A DNA stretch of 64,000 nucleotides from Gallionella sp. (GCA_030682375.1 JAUXOL010000019.1:109459-173458); one strand, 5' to 3'; shown: positions 1-11,427, counted from the first letter of the stretch. Notes: a model not told the origin generated them from the letters alone. Program-made: numbers and translations.

Positions 1-2
1 AG

Positions 3-635
3 AAGGGTTTCCCGCAGCCTACCGGCGAGTTCGAGAAGCTGGAAGCCGATTCGGTGGTGCTGGCGCTGGGACAGGACGTGGATCTTGCACTGCTCGACGG
101 CGTGCCGGGGCTTGAGATCAAGGACGGCACGGTGCAGGTCGGCCCCAATATGATGACCGGGCATCCCGGCATTTTCGCCGGTGGCGACATGGTGCCTTCC
201 GAGCGCACCGTCACCGTCGCGGTCGGGCACGGCAAGAAGGCCGCACGCAACATCGACGCCTGGCTGCACGGCGTCGAATGCAAGCCCGCGCCGAAGCACG
301 AGATCGCGACGTTCGACAAACTCAATCCCTGGTACTACTCCGACGCCGACAAGACCGTACGGCCGATGCTGGACATCATCCGCCGCCAGACCAGCTTCGA
401 CGAGGTGCAGGGCGGACTGGACGAGACAAATGCGCTGTTCGAGGCGCGCCGTTGCCTGTCCTGCGGTAACTGCTTCGAGTGCGACAACTGCTACGGCGTA
501 TGCCCGGACAATGCGGTGATCAAACTCGGTCCTGGCAAGCGCTTCCAGTTCAACTACGATTACTGCAAGGGTTGCGGGCTGTGCGTGGAAGAGTGCCCTT
601 GCGGCGCGATCAAGATGGTGGCGGAAGACATCTGA
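3..635 (+). CDS. C-terminal part of a GltD-like FAD/NAD(P) oxidoreductase with a 4Fe-4S ferredoxin-type domain (5' truncated by window)
   Basis: Open frame from the window edge; ADSVVLALGQD, GIFAGGDMV and GHGKKAARNIDAWL motifs plus CxxCxxC..CxxCxxxCP clusters at the C-terminus. Confidence 0.75.
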   Translation, partial: KGFPQPTGEFEKLEADSVVLALGQDVDLALLDGVPGLEIKDGTVQVGPNMMTGHPGIFAGGDMVPSERTVTVAVGHGKKAARNIDAWLHGVECKPAPKHEIATFDKLNPWYYSDADKTVRPMLDIIRRQTSFDEVQGGLDETNALFEARRCLSCGNCFECDNCYGVCPDNAVIKLGPGKRFQFNYDYCKGCGLCVEECPCGAIKMVAEDI

Positions 636-662
636 TGGCGGATATTTGATCGATAGTCATAG

Positions 663-1595
663 ATGAAACAGGCCGATTACGCTCAGGCCGCGGCTTGGCT
701 GAAGACCAATCCGACGTTCGACGAGCTGTGTGCAAGGTATCCGCAAGAATGGAGCGCGGTGCAGGATGACATCGCGTCCATCGTCCAGCGCGGCGTTCCG
801 GAAGAACTGAAACGCTATCTGGAACGCCTCTCCTCGAAGGCTCCCCGGTCAGCCAGTCAGGGAGATATCTTGTCGCAGTTCATACGCAGCCGCATGGCCC
901 ACGAGGCGGTCAAGAAACTCAGCCTGTCCGCGCTGGCTGCGGATACCGGCGTGACCAGCGGCAAGCTGCGCTTCAACTGGCTCAACGGTTTCATCGCCCA
1001 GCGCCTGCTGTTCGCCCGCGAACTGGAGCGCAAGCCGGTCTCGCTGTCCTGGTTCCGCCTGCTCTGGCCGCTGGTATGGCAGAAGAAGCGCCTGATGCCG
1101 CTGGTACAACCCCGCGGCATCTATTGTTTCTACACACGCGAACTGGTCGCCGAGCTGGCGGCGCTAATCGGCCCCCGCAACTGTCTGGAGATCGGTGCGG
1201 GCGACGGCACGCTGACGCGCTTTCTGAAGGCGCGAGGCGTGCAGGTAACCGCCACCGACAATCACGGCTGGAACAACTCGGTGTCCTACCCGGACTGGGT
1301 GGTCAAGCTCGACGCCTGCGCCGCCCTGAGTAAATACAAACCGGAAGTGGCGATCTGCTCATGGCCACCGGCGCAGAACGATTTCGAGCACTGCGTGTTC
1401 GAGACATCCAGCGTGCATCTCTATATCGTCATCGGCAGCCGCCATCGCTTCGCGTTCGGCAACTGGGAAACCTACCGGAAGCAACAGGACTTCGAACTGA
1501 TCGAAGACAAGCGATTGTCGGAGCTGTTGCTACCGCCTGAGCTGGAATCCGCCGTTCTTGTCTTCCGACGCAAGCAGGAGCAGTCCGATGCATGA
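663..1595 (+). CDS. Putative SAM-dependent methyltransferase-fold protein, overlaps hypA start
   Basis: 310 aa ORF with CLEIGAGDGTLTRFLKARG motif-I-like segment. Confidence 0.55.
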   Translation: MKQADYAQAAAWLKTNPTFDELCARYPQEWSAVQDDIASIVQRGVPEELKRYLERLSSKAPRSASQGDILSQFIRSRMAHEAVKKLSLSALAADTGVTSGKLRFNWLNGFIAQRLLFARELERKPVSLSWFRLLWPLVWQKKRLMPLVQPRGIYCFYTRELVAELAALIGPRNCLEIGAGDGTLTRFLKARGVQVTATDNHGWNNSVSYPDWVVKLDACAALSKYKPEVAICSWPPAQNDFEHCVFETSSVHLYIVIGSRHRFAFGNWETYRKQQDFELIEDKRLSELLLPPELESAVLVFRRKQEQSDA

Positions 1596-1929
1596 GATGT
1601 CGCTGGCCGAGAACGTGCGCGAGATCATCGAGGATACGGCGCGTGCCCAGGGCTTCACGCGCGTGATGGGCGTGAGGCTGGAGATAGGCAGGCTCTCCAG
1701 CGTCGAGCCGGAGGCGATGCGTTTCTGTTTCGATGCGGCGATGGCGGGCAGCCTCGCAGAGGGTGCCAGGCTGGAGATCGTCGAGACGCCGGGACAGGGG
1801 CGTTGCGGAACTTGCGGTCGCGACATGCCGATAGAGTCGCTGTACGAGGCCTGCCCGCATTGCGGCGACTACCGTATCAGCGTGACCGGCGGCGATGCGA
1901 TGCGTATCATGGATCTGGAGGTGGAGTGA
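1588..1929 (+). CDS. hypA: Hydrogenase nickel incorporation protein HypA
   Basis: [10 protein letters not shown] start, CGTC..CPHCG zinc motif, hyp operon context. Confidence 0.93.
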   Translation: MHEMSLAENVREIIEDTARAQGFTRVMGVRLEIGRLSSVEPEAMRFCFDAAMAGSLAEGARLEIVETPGQGRCGTCGRDMPIESLYEACPHCGDYRISVTGGDAMRIMDLEVE

Positions 1930-2822
1930 TGTGTACGACATGCGGTTGCGGGAACGGGCAGACATTGATAGGCGGACATGCCTTGCGCCACAAGGCGAAA
2001 GGGGCGTTGCGCTTTCGCGCGGTCGGCCCCGGTACTCAAGGTGAAGGCGCTCAACATGCGCAGGAACACGATCATGGCGCGATGGACTTCGGTGCGGGCG
2101 AAGCGGGTTCCCACGCACCGGGGATGACGCAGTCGCGCATCGTCAAGATAGAGCGCGACATCCTCGCGAAGAACAACGACTATGCGGCGGAGAACCGAGT
2201 CCATCTGTCTGCGCACGGCATCTTCGCGCTGAACCTGGTGTCCAGCCCCGGCTCCGGCAAGACCACGCTGCTGGTGAAGACCATAAATGCGCTGAACGGC
2301 CAACTGCCGCTGGCGGTGATCGAGGGCGACCAGCAGACCGAACATGACGCCGAGCGCATCCGTGCCGCGGGTGCGCCTGCGATCCAGATCAACACCGGCA
2401 AGGGCTGCCATCTGGATGCGCAAATGGTCGGGCAGGCGATGGAACGGCTGGCTCTGCCGGACGACAGCTTGCTGCTGATCGAGAACGTCGGCAACCTGGT
2501 CTGTCCCGCCGGTTTCGACCTGGGCGAGGCGCATAAGGTTGTGATTCTGTCGGTGACCGAGGGCGAGGACAAGCCGCTGAAATATCCGGACATGTTCCGC
2601 GCCGCCGATCTGATGCTGCTGAACAAGTGCGACCTGCTGCCGCATCTCACCTTCGACGCCAACTTGGCGATCGAATACGCACACCGCGTCCATCCCGACC
2701 TGAAGGTGATCCGCGTCTCGGCAACCAGCGGCGAGGGCATGGCCGAATGGCTGGACTGGATCGGGAATGGCTGCCGCAATGCCGTTGCGAGCAAGGCGCA
2801 GGCCGCTCAAGCAGAGGCCTGA
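1929..2822 (+). CDS. hypB: Hydrogenase nickel incorporation GTPase HypB
   Basis: MCTTCGCG N-terminus, [12 protein letters not shown]-loop, [22 protein letters not shown] overlaps hypA stop. Confidence 0.93.
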   Translation: MCTTCGCGNGQTLIGGHALRHKAKGALRFRAVGPGTQGEGAQHAQEHDHGAMDFGAGEAGSHAPGMTQSRIVKIERDILAKNNDYAAENRVHLSAHGIFALNLVSSPGSGKTTLLVKTINALNGQLPLAVIEGDQQTEHDAERIRAAGAPAIQINTGKGCHLDAQMVGQAMERLALPDDSLLLIENVGNLVCPAGFDLGEAHKVVILSVTEGEDKPLKYPDMFRAADLMLLNKCDLLPHLTFDANLAIEYAHRVHPDLKVIRVSATSGEGMAEWLDWIGNGCRNAVASKAQAAQAEA

Positions 2823-2823
2823 G

Positions 2824-3924
2824 TTGCCATCCGCCACCGTCATTGAGCTGGCCGATCCCGGCCCATCGGTGCTGGCCTGCGGCGCCTGGCTGAAGAACAC
2901 CGTCTGTGTGACGCGCGGCAACCGGGCCTATATATCGCCGTTGATCGGCGATCTCGACAGTGCCGATGCCTGCCTGATGCTGGAGCAGAGCGTCGCGCGC
3001 TTGTGCGCAGAACTCGACGTAAGACCCGAGATCGTCGCGCACGACCTGCATCCCGACTTCTTCAGCAGCCGCTACGCGCAGACTTATGCCGGGCAGCATG
3101 GCCTGTCGGTCGTCGCGGTGCAACATCACCACGCCCACATCGCCGCCCTCTGCGCCGAACATCGTGTCACCGAACCGGTGCTTGGACTGGCGCTCGATGG
3201 GGTGGGGCTGGGGACGGACGGCACGCCCTGGGGCGGAGAATTGCTACTGGTGCATGGAGCAGATTTCCAGCGCGTCGGACATCTGGCACCGCTCGCTATG
3301 CCCGGCGGCGACCGCGCTGCACGCGAGCCTTGGCGCATGGCCGCTGCCGCGTTGTTCCAGCTGGGGCGCGGTGAGCGGATCGCGCAGCGTTTCAGCAATC
3401 AGCCGGGTGCCGGGACGATAACAACGATGCTGCAACGCGGACTCAACTGTCCGACCACCTCCAGCATGGGGCGGCTGTTCGATGCGGCGGCCGGCCTGCT
3501 CGGCGTATGCGAGGTGCAGTCGGTCGAGGCCGATGCCGCGATCAGGCTGGAGCGATTGGCGGGCGAATATGGACAGATCGATCTGCTCGATGGCGGATAT
3601 CGCATCGGTGCAGATGGGGTGCTTGATTTCACCATGCTGCTGAGCAAGCTGGCTGATTGCCGCGATGCGGGTTATGGCGCTGCGCTGTTCCATGCCACGC
3701 TCGCTGCTGGTCTGGCCGACTGGGTGCTGCACGCCGCCGCTACTCAGGGCATCAACCGGATCGCGTTCGGCGGCGGCTGTTTCCACAATGCAATCCTGTC
3801 GCAGGCGTTGTCTGATAGGCTTGCCGCTCTTGGAATGAAGGTGCTGACCGCACAGCAGATGCCGCCCAGCGACAGCGCGATCTCGCTGGGGCAGGCCTGG
3901 GTCGCATTGCAGACCGTCAAATAG
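2824..3924 (+). CDS. hypF: HypF-like carbamoyltransferase, C-terminal (Kae1-like) domain only
   Basis: [78 protein letters not shown]; no acylphosphatase, zinc-finger or YrdC part. Possible TTG start at 2824 right after hypB. Confidence 0.85.
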   Translation: MPSATVIELADPGPSVLACGAWLKNTVCVTRGNRAYISPLIGDLDSADACLMLEQSVARLCAELDVRPEIVAHDLHPDFFSSRYAQTYAGQHGLSVVAVQHHHAHIAALCAEHRVTEPVLGLALDGVGLGTDGTPWGGELLLVHGADFQRVGHLAPLAMPGGDRAAREPWRMAAAALFQLGRGERIAQRFSNQPGAGTITTMLQRGLNCPTTSSMGRLFDAAAGLLGVCEVQSVEADAAIRLERLAGEYGQIDLLDGGYRIGADGVLDFTMLLSKLADCRDAGYGAALFHATLAAGLADWVLHAAATQGINRIAFGGGCFHNAILSQALSDRLAALGMKVLTAQQMPPSDSAISLGQAWVALQTVK

Positions 3925-3952
3925 GAAATATGGATTCAACGAGGAGCCTGAA

Positions 3953-4192
3953 ATGTGTCTTGCGATACCCGCACGCGTCGAACAACTGGTCGGAGAAGAT
4001 AGCGCAATCGTCAATCTGGGCGGGATGCGCAAGGAGGTGTCGCTCGCCTTGGTCGACGAGGTAGCCGTCGGCGATTATGTGATCATCCATGTCGGTTACG
4101 CGCTGCAGAAACTCGATATCGAAGAGGCCGAGCAGACGCTGGCGGCGTTCGCCGAACTGGGCGCGATGAACGCCGACGGGGCGGCGGCATGA
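3953..4192 (+). CDS. hypC: Hydrogenase assembly chaperone HypC
   Basis: [10 protein letters not shown]-terminus, 79 aa. Confidence 0.93.
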   Translation: MCLAIPARVEQLVGEDSAIVNLGGMRKEVSLALVDEVAVGDYVIIHVGYALQKLDIEEAEQTLAAFAELGAMNADGAAA

Positions 4193-5304
4193 AATATGTC
4201 GACGAATTCCGCGACGGCGAACTGGCGAAGAACATCGCCGCGAACATCGCGCGCGAGGCCAGCAGCAACCGTAGTTATCGTTTGATGGAATTCTGCGGCG
4301 GCCACACCCACGCAATCTCGCGCTACGGTCTGGCGGATCTGCTGCCGGCCAGCGTGCGGATGATCCACGGTCCCGGCTGTCCGGTGTGCGTGCTGCCGAT
4401 AGGCCGGGTGGATCAGGCGATCCGGCTGGCGCGCGAACACGACGTGATCCTGTGCAGCTATGGCGACACGCTGCGCGTACCGGCTTCGGATAACCTGTCG
4501 CTGATGCGCGCCAAGGCGGCCGGGGCGGACGTGCGCATGATCTATTCGACGCAGGATGCGCTGAAGATCGCACGCGACAATCCGGCGCGCGAGGTGGTGT
4601 TTCTCGCCATCGGCTTCGAAACCACCACGCCGCCGACTGCAGTGGCGGTCAAACAGGCAGCGGCCGAGGGCTTGGGCAATTTCAGCATCCTGTGCAACCA
4701 CGTGCTGACCCCGGCGGCGATGCATGCGATTTTAGCTGTCGAAGGCGGCGTCGCGCTGGACGGCTTCGTCGGTCCCGCGCATGTCTCGACCGTGATCGGC
4801 AGCCAGCCCTATGAAGTCTTCGCGCGCGACTACGGCAAGCCGGTGGTGATCGCCGGGTTCGAGCCGCTGGACGTGATGCAGGCGATCCTAATGCTGGTGC
4901 GCCAGATCAACGACGGGCGCTCGGTCGTCGAGAACGAGTTCACTCGCGCGGTGACGCGCGAGGGCAACCGCAAGGCACAGGCGCTGGTCGACGAGTGTTT
5001 TTCATTGCGCGACTCGTTCGAGTGGCGTGGTCTGGGCAGCGTGCCGCACAGCGCGCTGAAGCTGCGCCCGGAGTTCGCCGCATTCGATGCGGAAGCGAAG
5101 TTCGGCGTCGGCTATGTCGCCGTGCCGGACAACAAGGCCTGCGAGTGCGCTGCGATACTGCGCGGCCAGAAACGCCCGCAGGAATGCAGGATATTCGGCA
5201 CGGTCTGTACGCCGACCAACCCGGTCGGTTCATGCATGGTGTCGAGCGAAGGTGCTTGCGCGGCTTACTACAGCTATGGACGCTTCCGGGAGGAAAATAC
5301 ATGA
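4189..5304 (+). CDS. hypD: Hydrogenase formation protein HypD
   Basis: [52 protein letters not shown]. Confidence 0.94.
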   Translation: MKYVDEFRDGELAKNIAANIAREASSNRSYRLMEFCGGHTHAISRYGLADLLPASVRMIHGPGCPVCVLPIGRVDQAIRLAREHDVILCSYGDTLRVPASDNLSLMRAKAAGADVRMIYSTQDALKIARDNPAREVVFLAIGFETTTPPTAVAVKQAAAEGLGNFSILCNHVLTPAAMHAILAVEGGVALDGFVGPAHVSTVIGSQPYEVFARDYGKPVVIAGFEPLDVMQAILMLVRQINDGRSVVENEFTRAVTREGNRKAQALVDECFSLRDSFEWRGLGSVPHSALKLRPEFAAFDAEAKFGVGYVAVPDNKACECAAILRGQKRPQECRIFGTVCTPTNPVGSCMVSSEGACAAYYSYGRFREENT

Positions 5305-6350
5305 GCGCAGTCAAGCCCGATTACACCCGAGCGCTGGACTGGAAGCACGGGCGCGTGGACATGTCCTACGGCTCCGGCGGGCGGGCGATGGCGCAATTGA
5401 TCTCCGATCTGTTCGCCGCCGAGTTCGACAATCCCTATCTGGCGCAGGGCAACGACGGCGCGGTGCTGCCGCCAGCCAACGGGCGGCTGGTGATGTCCTG
5501 CGACAGCCATGTGGTGTCACCGCTGTTCTTCGCCGGCGGCGATATCGGTTGTCTGTCGGTGCACGGCACGATCAACGACGTCGCGATGATGGGCGCGCAG
5601 CCGCTGTATCTGGCCGCATCCTTCATCCTCGAAGAAGGCTTCCCGCTGGCCGACCTGAAGCGCATCGTCGAGTCGATGGCTAAAGCCTCTCGGGAGGCGG
5701 GCGTGCCCATCGTCACCGGCGACACCAAGGTGGTGGAGCAGGGCAAGGGCGACGGGGTATTCATCACGACGACCGGCGTCGGCGTGCTGCGCGAGGACGT
5801 CACGCTGTCCGGCAACATGGCTCGCCCCGGCGACAGGATATTGCTGTCCGGCGCGATAGGAGATCACGGCATGGCGGTGCTGTCGCAACGCGAAGGGCTG
5901 ACGTTCGATGCGCCCATCGTGTCGGACACCGCGGCGCTGCATGGGCTGGTCGCGGCGATGCTGGATAGCGGCGCGGCTCTGCGCTGCCTGCGCGACCCGA
6001 CGCGCGGCGGGCTGGCGACGACGCTGAACGAGATCGCGAAGCAGTCCGGCGTGGGCATGATGTTGCAAGAGAGTGCTATTGCGGTGAACCAGCCGGTGGC
6101 GGCCGCCTGCGAATTCCTGGGTCTGGATCCGCTGTATGTCGCGAACGAAGGCAAGCTGATCGCGATCTGCGCCCCGCAGGATGCCGAACGTCTGCTGACC
6201 GCGATGCGCGCCCATCCACTGGGCGCGGAATCTTCCATCATCGGCGAGGTGGTGGCAGACGCGCACGGCTTCGTGCAGATGACCACCCGGCTGGGCGGAC
6301 GGCGCGTCGTCGATTGGCTTGCGGGCGAGCAATTGCCGAGGATATGTTGA
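5301..6350 (+). CDS. hypE: Hydrogenase maturation protein HypE
   Basis: DMSYGSGGRAMAQLI, DPTRGGLATTLNEIA, C-terminal PRIC; ATG overlaps hypD. Confidence 0.93.
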   Translation: MSAVKPDYTRALDWKHGRVDMSYGSGGRAMAQLISDLFAAEFDNPYLAQGNDGAVLPPANGRLVMSCDSHVVSPLFFAGGDIGCLSVHGTINDVAMMGAQPLYLAASFILEEGFPLADLKRIVESMAKASREAGVPIVTGDTKVVEQGKGDGVFITTTGVGVLREDVTLSGNMARPGDRILLSGAIGDHGMAVLSQREGLTFDAPIVSDTAALHGLVAAMLDSGAALRCLRDPTRGGLATTLNEIAKQSGVGMMLQESAIAVNQPVAAACEFLGLDPLYVANEGKLIAICAPQDAERLLTAMRAHPLGAESSIIGEVVADAHGFVQMTTRLGGRRVVDWLAGEQLPRIC

Positions 6351-8192
6351 TTGAGCGAAAAGAGTAACGACAAGAAGGCCGCGACGGGCAAGATCGTTTT
6401 CGATCCCAAGCCGATACTGGACAGTTTGCCGCTGCTGCCGGGGGTGTATCGCTATTACGATGCCAAGGGCGATGTGCTGTATGTCGGCAAGGCCAAGCAG
6501 CTGAAGAAACGCGTCTCGTCCTACTTCCAGAAGACCAACATCTCGCCGCGCATCCGCCTGATGGTGTCGCATATCGTGCGCATCGAGACCACCGTCACGC
6601 GCTCGGAGGCCGAGGCGCTGCTGCTGGAAAACAACCTGATCAAGTCGTTAAGACCTCGCTACAACATACTGTTTCGCGACGACAAGTCATATCCATATAT
6701 CGTGCTGACCGGGGACGAGTTCCCGCGCCTGACCTACTATCGCGGCACGCCGAATCGTCAGCATCAGTACTTCGGTCCGTACCCGAATTCGCATGCGGCG
6801 AAGGAAAGCATACAGTTGCTGCAGAAGATATTCCGCATCCGCACCTGCGAGAACAGCGTGTTCAACAACCGCACGCGTCCCTGCCTGCTGCACCAGATTC
6901 ATCGCTGCAGCGGCCCCTGCGTGAACCTGATCTCGGACGAGGATTACCGCGCCGACATCCACAACGCGGTGCTGCTGCTGCAGGGCAAGCATCAGGAGGT
7001 CGAGCAGAAACTGAGTGCTGCGATGCAGCAGGCTGCCGAGACGCAACACTACGAGCAAGCCGCCGCATTGCGCGACCAGTTGCGCGCGCTGCATACCGTG
7101 CAGCAGAAACAGTTCGTCGAATCCACCGGCGGTGCGACCGATGCCGACATCATCGCGCTGGCGCAACAGGATGGCCTGACCTGTTTGAATCTGGCCATGG
7201 TGCGCGGCGGACGACATCTGGGCGACAAGAGTTTCTTCCCAGAGCATGCCGAGGACTTGAACGCGGAAGAGATCGTGCTGGCCTTCATCGCGCAGCATTA
7301 TCTGGAGCGCAGCGTGCCGCCGCTGCTGGTGCTGGATGAGGAATGCGGCGACGAGACGCTGGCGCAGCTGCTTAGCGAACAGGCCGGACGTGCAGTGAAG
7401 ATCAGTACCGCGGCGAGCGGCGATCGCAAACAATGGCTGGAGATGGGGCAGCGCAACGCGCTGCTGGCGTTGCAGCAGCGCATCGCGCAACAGGGCGGAC
7501 AACAGAAAAGATTGGACAAACTGCGCGAGTGGATAGGGTTGCCCGATCTGAACCGCATCGAGTGCTTCGACATCAGCCACACGATGGGCGAGGCGACACA
7601 GGCTTCCTGCGTGGTGTACGAGAACCTCGACATGCGCTCGGCGCAATACCGTCGTTTCAATATTACGGACATCATCGCCGGCGACGACTATGCGGCGATG
7701 CGTCAGGCGTTGACGCGACGCTACCAGAAATTGGCGGATGGAGAGGGTGCGCGGCCCGATCTGGTGCTGATCGACGGCGGCCTTGGGCAGCTGCATATCG
7801 CAATGGAGGTGATGCAGGAACTGGGCTTGAACGACCTGCCGCTGGTCGGCGTGGCCAAGGGCGTGGAGCGCAAGGCCGGGCTGGAACAACTGATCTTCCC
7901 GGACGGTTCGGCCAAGCAGATGCGTAGCGACGATCCCGCGCTGCACCTGATCCAGCAGATACGCGACGAGGCGCACCGCTTCGCGATCACCGGGCACCGC
8001 GCCAAACGCGGCAAAGCGCGCACCGCCTCCAGTCTGGAAGAGATCAGCGGGGTAGGGGACAAGCGTCGGCGCAGCCTGCTGACCCATTTCGGTGGCCTGC
8101 GCGAAGTGGCGCAGGCCAGCGTCGAGCAGCTCTGCCAGGTCGAAGGGATCAGCAAGGCGCTGGCCGAAAAGATCTACCAGCAACTCCATTAA
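6351..8192 (+). CDS. uvrC: Excinuclease ABC subunit C
   Basis: [37 protein letters not shown] domain, UVR motif, C-terminal HhH; TTG start. Confidence 0.95.
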   Translation: MSEKSNDKKAATGKIVFDPKPILDSLPLLPGVYRYYDAKGDVLYVGKAKQLKKRVSSYFQKTNISPRIRLMVSHIVRIETTVTRSEAEALLLENNLIKSLRPRYNILFRDDKSYPYIVLTGDEFPRLTYYRGTPNRQHQYFGPYPNSHAAKESIQLLQKIFRIRTCENSVFNNRTRPCLLHQIHRCSGPCVNLISDEDYRADIHNAVLLLQGKHQEVEQKLSAAMQQAAETQHYEQAAALRDQLRALHTVQQKQFVESTGGATDADIIALAQQDGLTCLNLAMVRGGRHLGDKSFFPEHAEDLNAEEIVLAFIAQHYLERSVPPLLVLDEECGDETLAQLLSEQAGRAVKISTAASGDRKQWLEMGQRNALLALQQRIAQQGGQQKRLDKLREWIGLPDLNRIECFDISHTMGEATQASCVVYENLDMRSAQYRRFNITDIIAGDDYAAMRQALTRRYQKLADGEGARPDLVLIDGGLGQLHIAMEVMQELGLNDLPLVGVAKGVERKAGLEQLIFPDGSAKQMRSDDPALHLIQQIRDEAHRFAITGHRAKRGKARTASSLEEISGVGDKRRRSLLTHFGGLREVAQASVEQLCQVEGISKALAEKIYQQLH

Positions 8193-8334
8193 CAGGCTGT
8201 TGAAAAACTACTGCGGTGGTCATCTGCGGCGTTGCGCGGTACTCGCTCCCTCGCCTACCAGCAAGGTATGTCTCGGTCGCTCCGTTCCGTGCGCCTTGCA
8301 TCTGACCATCCTCGCTACGTTTTTCAACAGCCTG
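8193..8334. repeat. 142-bp MITE-like intergenic element with 16-bp perfect terminal inverted repeats
   Basis: CAGGCTGTTGAAAAAC (8193-8208) and GTTTTTCAACAGCCTG (8319-8334). Confidence 0.75.
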
Positions 8335-8393
8335 TGTAAGAAATAATCAATATCCTGTTGCCGAAGCGATTTGCCAACGGCTACACTGAGCGC

Positions 8394-8966
8394 ATGTTCA
8401 GCAATATCCCCAATCTGCTTACCTGGCTCAGAATCCTGCTCATCCCGGTGTTCGTTTCGGTGTTCTATCTGTCCGACGACACGCTGAGTCCGCAGCTGAA
8501 AAACCTGATTAGTACAAGTGTGTTCCTGCTGGCGGCTGCGACCGACTGGCTGGACGGCTATCTGGCGCGCAGGCTTAACCAGTCCTCCGCCTTCGGCGCG
8601 TTCCTCGATCCGGTGGCCGACAAGCTGATGGTCGCTGCCGCGCTGATAGTGCTGGTCAAGCTGGGACGCGCCGATGCGATCATCGCCTTCATCATCATCG
8701 GGCGCGAGATCACGATCTCCGCATTGCGCGAATGGATGGCCAAGCTCGGCGAAGCCAAGAGCGTCGCGGTCTCGATGCTGGGCAAAATCAAGACCGCGTT
8801 CCAGATGATCGCGATCCTGTTGCTGCTGTATCACGACCGTCTGCTCGGCATCGATTGCCAGGCGATAGGCGCGTTGTTGCTATACCTCGCCGCGCTGCTG
8901 ACGTTGTGGTCGATGGGCTATTATTTGATGCTCGCTTCGCCGCAATTGAAAAAACAGCAAAACTGA
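8394..8966 (+). CDS. pgsA: CDP-diacylglycerol-glycerol-3-phosphate 3-phosphatidyltransferase
   Basis: NIPNLLTWLRILLIPVFV; DWLDGYLARRLNQSSAFGAFLDPVADK CDP-alcohol phosphatidyltransferase motif. Confidence 0.92.
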   Translation: MFSNIPNLLTWLRILLIPVFVSVFYLSDDTLSPQLKNLISTSVFLLAAATDWLDGYLARRLNQSSAFGAFLDPVADKLMVAAALIVLVKLGRADAIIAFIIIGREITISALREWMAKLGEAKSVAVSMLGKIKTAFQMIAILLLLYHDRLLGIDCQAIGALLLYLAALLTLWSMGYYLMLASPQLKKQQN

Positions 8967-9005
8967 ATTGATTTCTCAAGCTGCGTCTGTATAATGCGCA
9001 GCCTT

Positions 9006-9082
9006 CGGGGTGTAGCGTAGCCTGGTAGCGCGCCTGCTTTGGGAGCAGGATGTCGGGAGTTCGAATCTCTCCACCCCGACCA
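9006..9082 (+). tRNA. tRNA-Pro (anticodon TGG)
   Basis: Cloverleaf CGGGGTG...CACCCCGACCA; loop ctTTGGGag. Confidence 0.95.
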
Positions 9083-9115
9083 GGTTCAGGCAATGAAGAT
9101 GCCAAGAAAAGAATT

Positions 9116-9192
9116 GTGCCCGTAGCTCAACCGGATAGAGCACCAGCCTTCTAAGCTGGGGGTTACAGGTTCGATTCCTGTCGGGCACGCCA
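9116..9192 (+). tRNA. tRNA-Arg (anticodon TCT)
   Basis: Acceptor GTGCCCG/CGGGCAC, encoded CCA, loop cttTCTaag. Confidence 0.94.
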
Positions 9193-9217
9193 AGTGTCTG
9201 TCGGAAAATGTTTCAAT

Positions 9218-9294
9218 GGTGGCTGTAGCTCAGTTGGTAGAGTCCAGGATTGTGATTCCTGTTGTCGTGGGTTCGAGCCCCATCAGCCACCCCA
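9218..9294 (+). tRNA. tRNA-His (anticodon GTG)
   Basis: Acceptor GTGGCTG/CAGCCAC with extra 5' G, encoded CCA, loop attGTGatt. Confidence 0.93.
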
Positions 9295-9300
9295 AATCCA

Positions 9301-9331
9301 AAAGGGCCAGCGTATAGCTGGCCCTTTTTTC
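9301..9331 (+). terminator. Rho-independent terminator after tRNA cluster
   Basis: AAAGGGCCAGC gtata GCTGGCCCTTTTTT. Confidence 0.85.
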
Positions 9332-9417
9332 ATGGTTCCACCGTATAATCGCGCGGGCATGCTCGATAAAATATTATTCATGCAGAGCGATTTCTCCAGA
9401 AAACTTTGGGTGCGATG

Positions 9418-11427
9418 ATGGTTCCATTTCAGTATCGGCGGCTTTCTGTCGTCATGTTCGCGGCACTGCTGGCTCAGCCAACCTGGGCTCGCGAAGAGTC
9501 CAGTGAGCAGAATTACTTCCAGGAATTTCCGGTCGTGCTCAGCGCCTCGCGACTCAGCCAGCCTCAGTCGGAAGCACCGAATGCAATGACGGTGATCGAC
9601 CGCAAGATGATCGAAGCATCCGGGTTCCGGAATATCGCCGATCTGTTCAAACTGGTTCCTGGGATGTATGTGAGCTACTACAAGGGTAACCAGCCTGTCG
9701 TCTCCTACCACGGCGCAACGGACCAATATGCACGGCGCATGCAGGTGATGATCGATGGGCGCAGCGTCTATCTGCCGCCAGTCAGCATGGTCGACTGGAC
9801 GAATCTGCCGATCACGATCGACGATATAGAGCGCATCGAAGTCATCCGCGGACCTGCCGCGGCATCCCATGGCGCGAACTCCTTGCAAGGCGTGATCAGC
9901 ATCATTACCAAAGATGCCAGCCAGATGAATGGCAAGTCGGTCTCGATGAGGCGGGGAACCCACGGCATCAACGATGTGTCGGCCCATTTCGGCGAGCAGG
10001 GCGAAACATTCGATTACCGCATGACTGTCGCTTATAACGCCGACAACGGCTACAACAATCTGACGACCATGCCCAATAATATTCCTCCAGTAGGTGGTGC
10101 TCAGCTGATGCTCAACAATAGTTATGACAGCAATCAGGCACGCATGGTTAATTTTCGGACGAACTACCGCCCCAACGGGGTCGATAGCTTCGATGTGCAA
10201 ATGGGCTTCAATCACGACACCCAGGTTGCGGGATGGAAAGACAGCTTCGGAAACCCAGTCCATGATGTGATCGCCAACGCGGGCTTCATGCAGCTGGACT
10301 GGAATCGCGTACTGAATGCCTCGTCCGAACTCAGGTTGCGCTATTACCATGTCAAGCAGAGTCAAGGGGAAGACTTCGTTCTCGCCACCGGACATCGTGT
10401 CGTTCAGTCCAACAATACCGATCGCGATGAGATAGAGGTGCAGCACACCCTGCAAACCGGGGAGGGGAATCGCCTGGTCTATGGCGCTGGATGGCGCAGA
10501 GACGCGATTTCCGCTGATGGATATTCCTTGGCCATGACTGCGCTATTTGCCTTGCCGGCATCTTATGCATCCTCGTTTGCCTCGGATGAGTACCGGATAT
10601 TCGCTCACGACGAATGGCGCATATCTCCGCAACTGTTGCTCAACACGGGCGCCATGTTTGAAATCGACCGTATGGGACATCAGCGATTGTCTCCACGCGT
10701 CGCGATGAATTATCACCTCGCACCTACGCAAACGATTCGAATGGGCGCTTCGGTGGCATATCGGACGCCTGCTGTGATCGAAGAGAACTATCAGACCATT
10801 CCGCAGCCTGGCCTATTGTTCGTCCCCAGCCAGACGGTGACCTCCCCTGGCTTGATACCGGAGAAAGTTCTGTCTCGGGAAATCGGTTATCTCGGTGAGT
10901 TCCACGATCTGGAAGCCACGTTGGACGTCCGTCTGTTCGTCGATGAGATCACCAAGGGGATTCTGATTTCCCCCGCTACGGGGATGTTTACGAACAGCGT
11001 ATCCAGTCTGTACAGGGGAGTCGAAACCACACTTAAATACTCGCTGGACGAGCGCAAGGACCTGATATTCAATTTTTCCCATCAATCAGCCAGCAGCGAC
11101 GTTACTCCCATTGGTACCTTGAGTCGCAGCATTCCCAAGAACAGTGCCAGTCTGCTTTATTCGCAGCGGCTTTCTCATAACTGGTCTTTCAATGCATCAT
11201 ATTATTATCAGGATATGGTGCAGCCCTATGACCGCGGTCCTATCGACTTTCAACCGTCGCAGCGTCGTGCCGATATACGCTTGGGCCGTAAATTCGCATT
11301 GGGTAAGGGGACTGAGGGAGAGGCTGCGCTGATCGTGCAGAACCTCTTCGACGAGCAGTACACCGAATACGTTGCGAACAACGCATTCAATCGACGCAGC
11401 TATCTCACTCTTACGCTTGATTGGTAA
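9418..11427 (+). CDS. TonB-dependent outer membrane receptor
   Basis: Signal peptide; plug domain (NAMTVIDRKMIEASGFRNIADLFKLVPGMYV, IERIEVIRGPAAASHGANSLQGVISIITK); C-terminal beta strand ending W. Confidence 0.9.
   Translation: MVPFQYRRLSVVMFAALLAQPTWAREESSEQNYFQEFPVVLSASRLSQPQSEAPNAMTVIDRKMIEASGFRNIADLFKLVPGMYVSYYKGNQPVVSYHGATDQYARRMQVMIDGRSVYLPPVSMVDWTNLPITIDDIERIEVIRGPAAASHGANSLQGVISIITKDASQMNGKSVSMRRGTHGINDVSAHFGEQGETFDYRMTVAYNADNGYNNLTTMPNNIPPVGGAQLMLNNSYDSNQARMVNFRTNYRPNGVDSFDVQMGFNHDTQVAGWKDSFGNPVHDVIANAGFMQLDWNRVLNASSELRLRYYHVKQSQGEDFVLATGHRVVQSNNTDRDEIEVQHTLQTGEGNRLVYGAGWRRDAISADGYSLAMTALFALPASYASSFASDEYRIFAHDEWRISPQLLLNTGAMFEIDRMGHQRLSPRVAMNYHLAPTQTIRMGASVAYRTPAVIEENYQTIPQPGLLFVPSQTVTSPGLIPEKVLSREIGYLGEFHDLEATLDVRLFVDEITKGILISPATGMFTNSVSSLYRGVETTLKYSLDERKDLIFNFSHQSASSDVTPIGTLSRSIPKNSASLLYSQRLSHNWSFNASYYYQDMVQPYDRGPIDFQPSQRRADIRLGRKFALGKGTEGEAALIVQNLFDEQYTEYVANNAFNRRSYLTLTLDW

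Noticed and set aside
9006-9294. tRNA cluster as attachment site of the prophages
   Set aside because: All three tRNAs are intact, with no partial 3' tRNA duplicate seen near element ends; dif-like sites explain the boundaries better.
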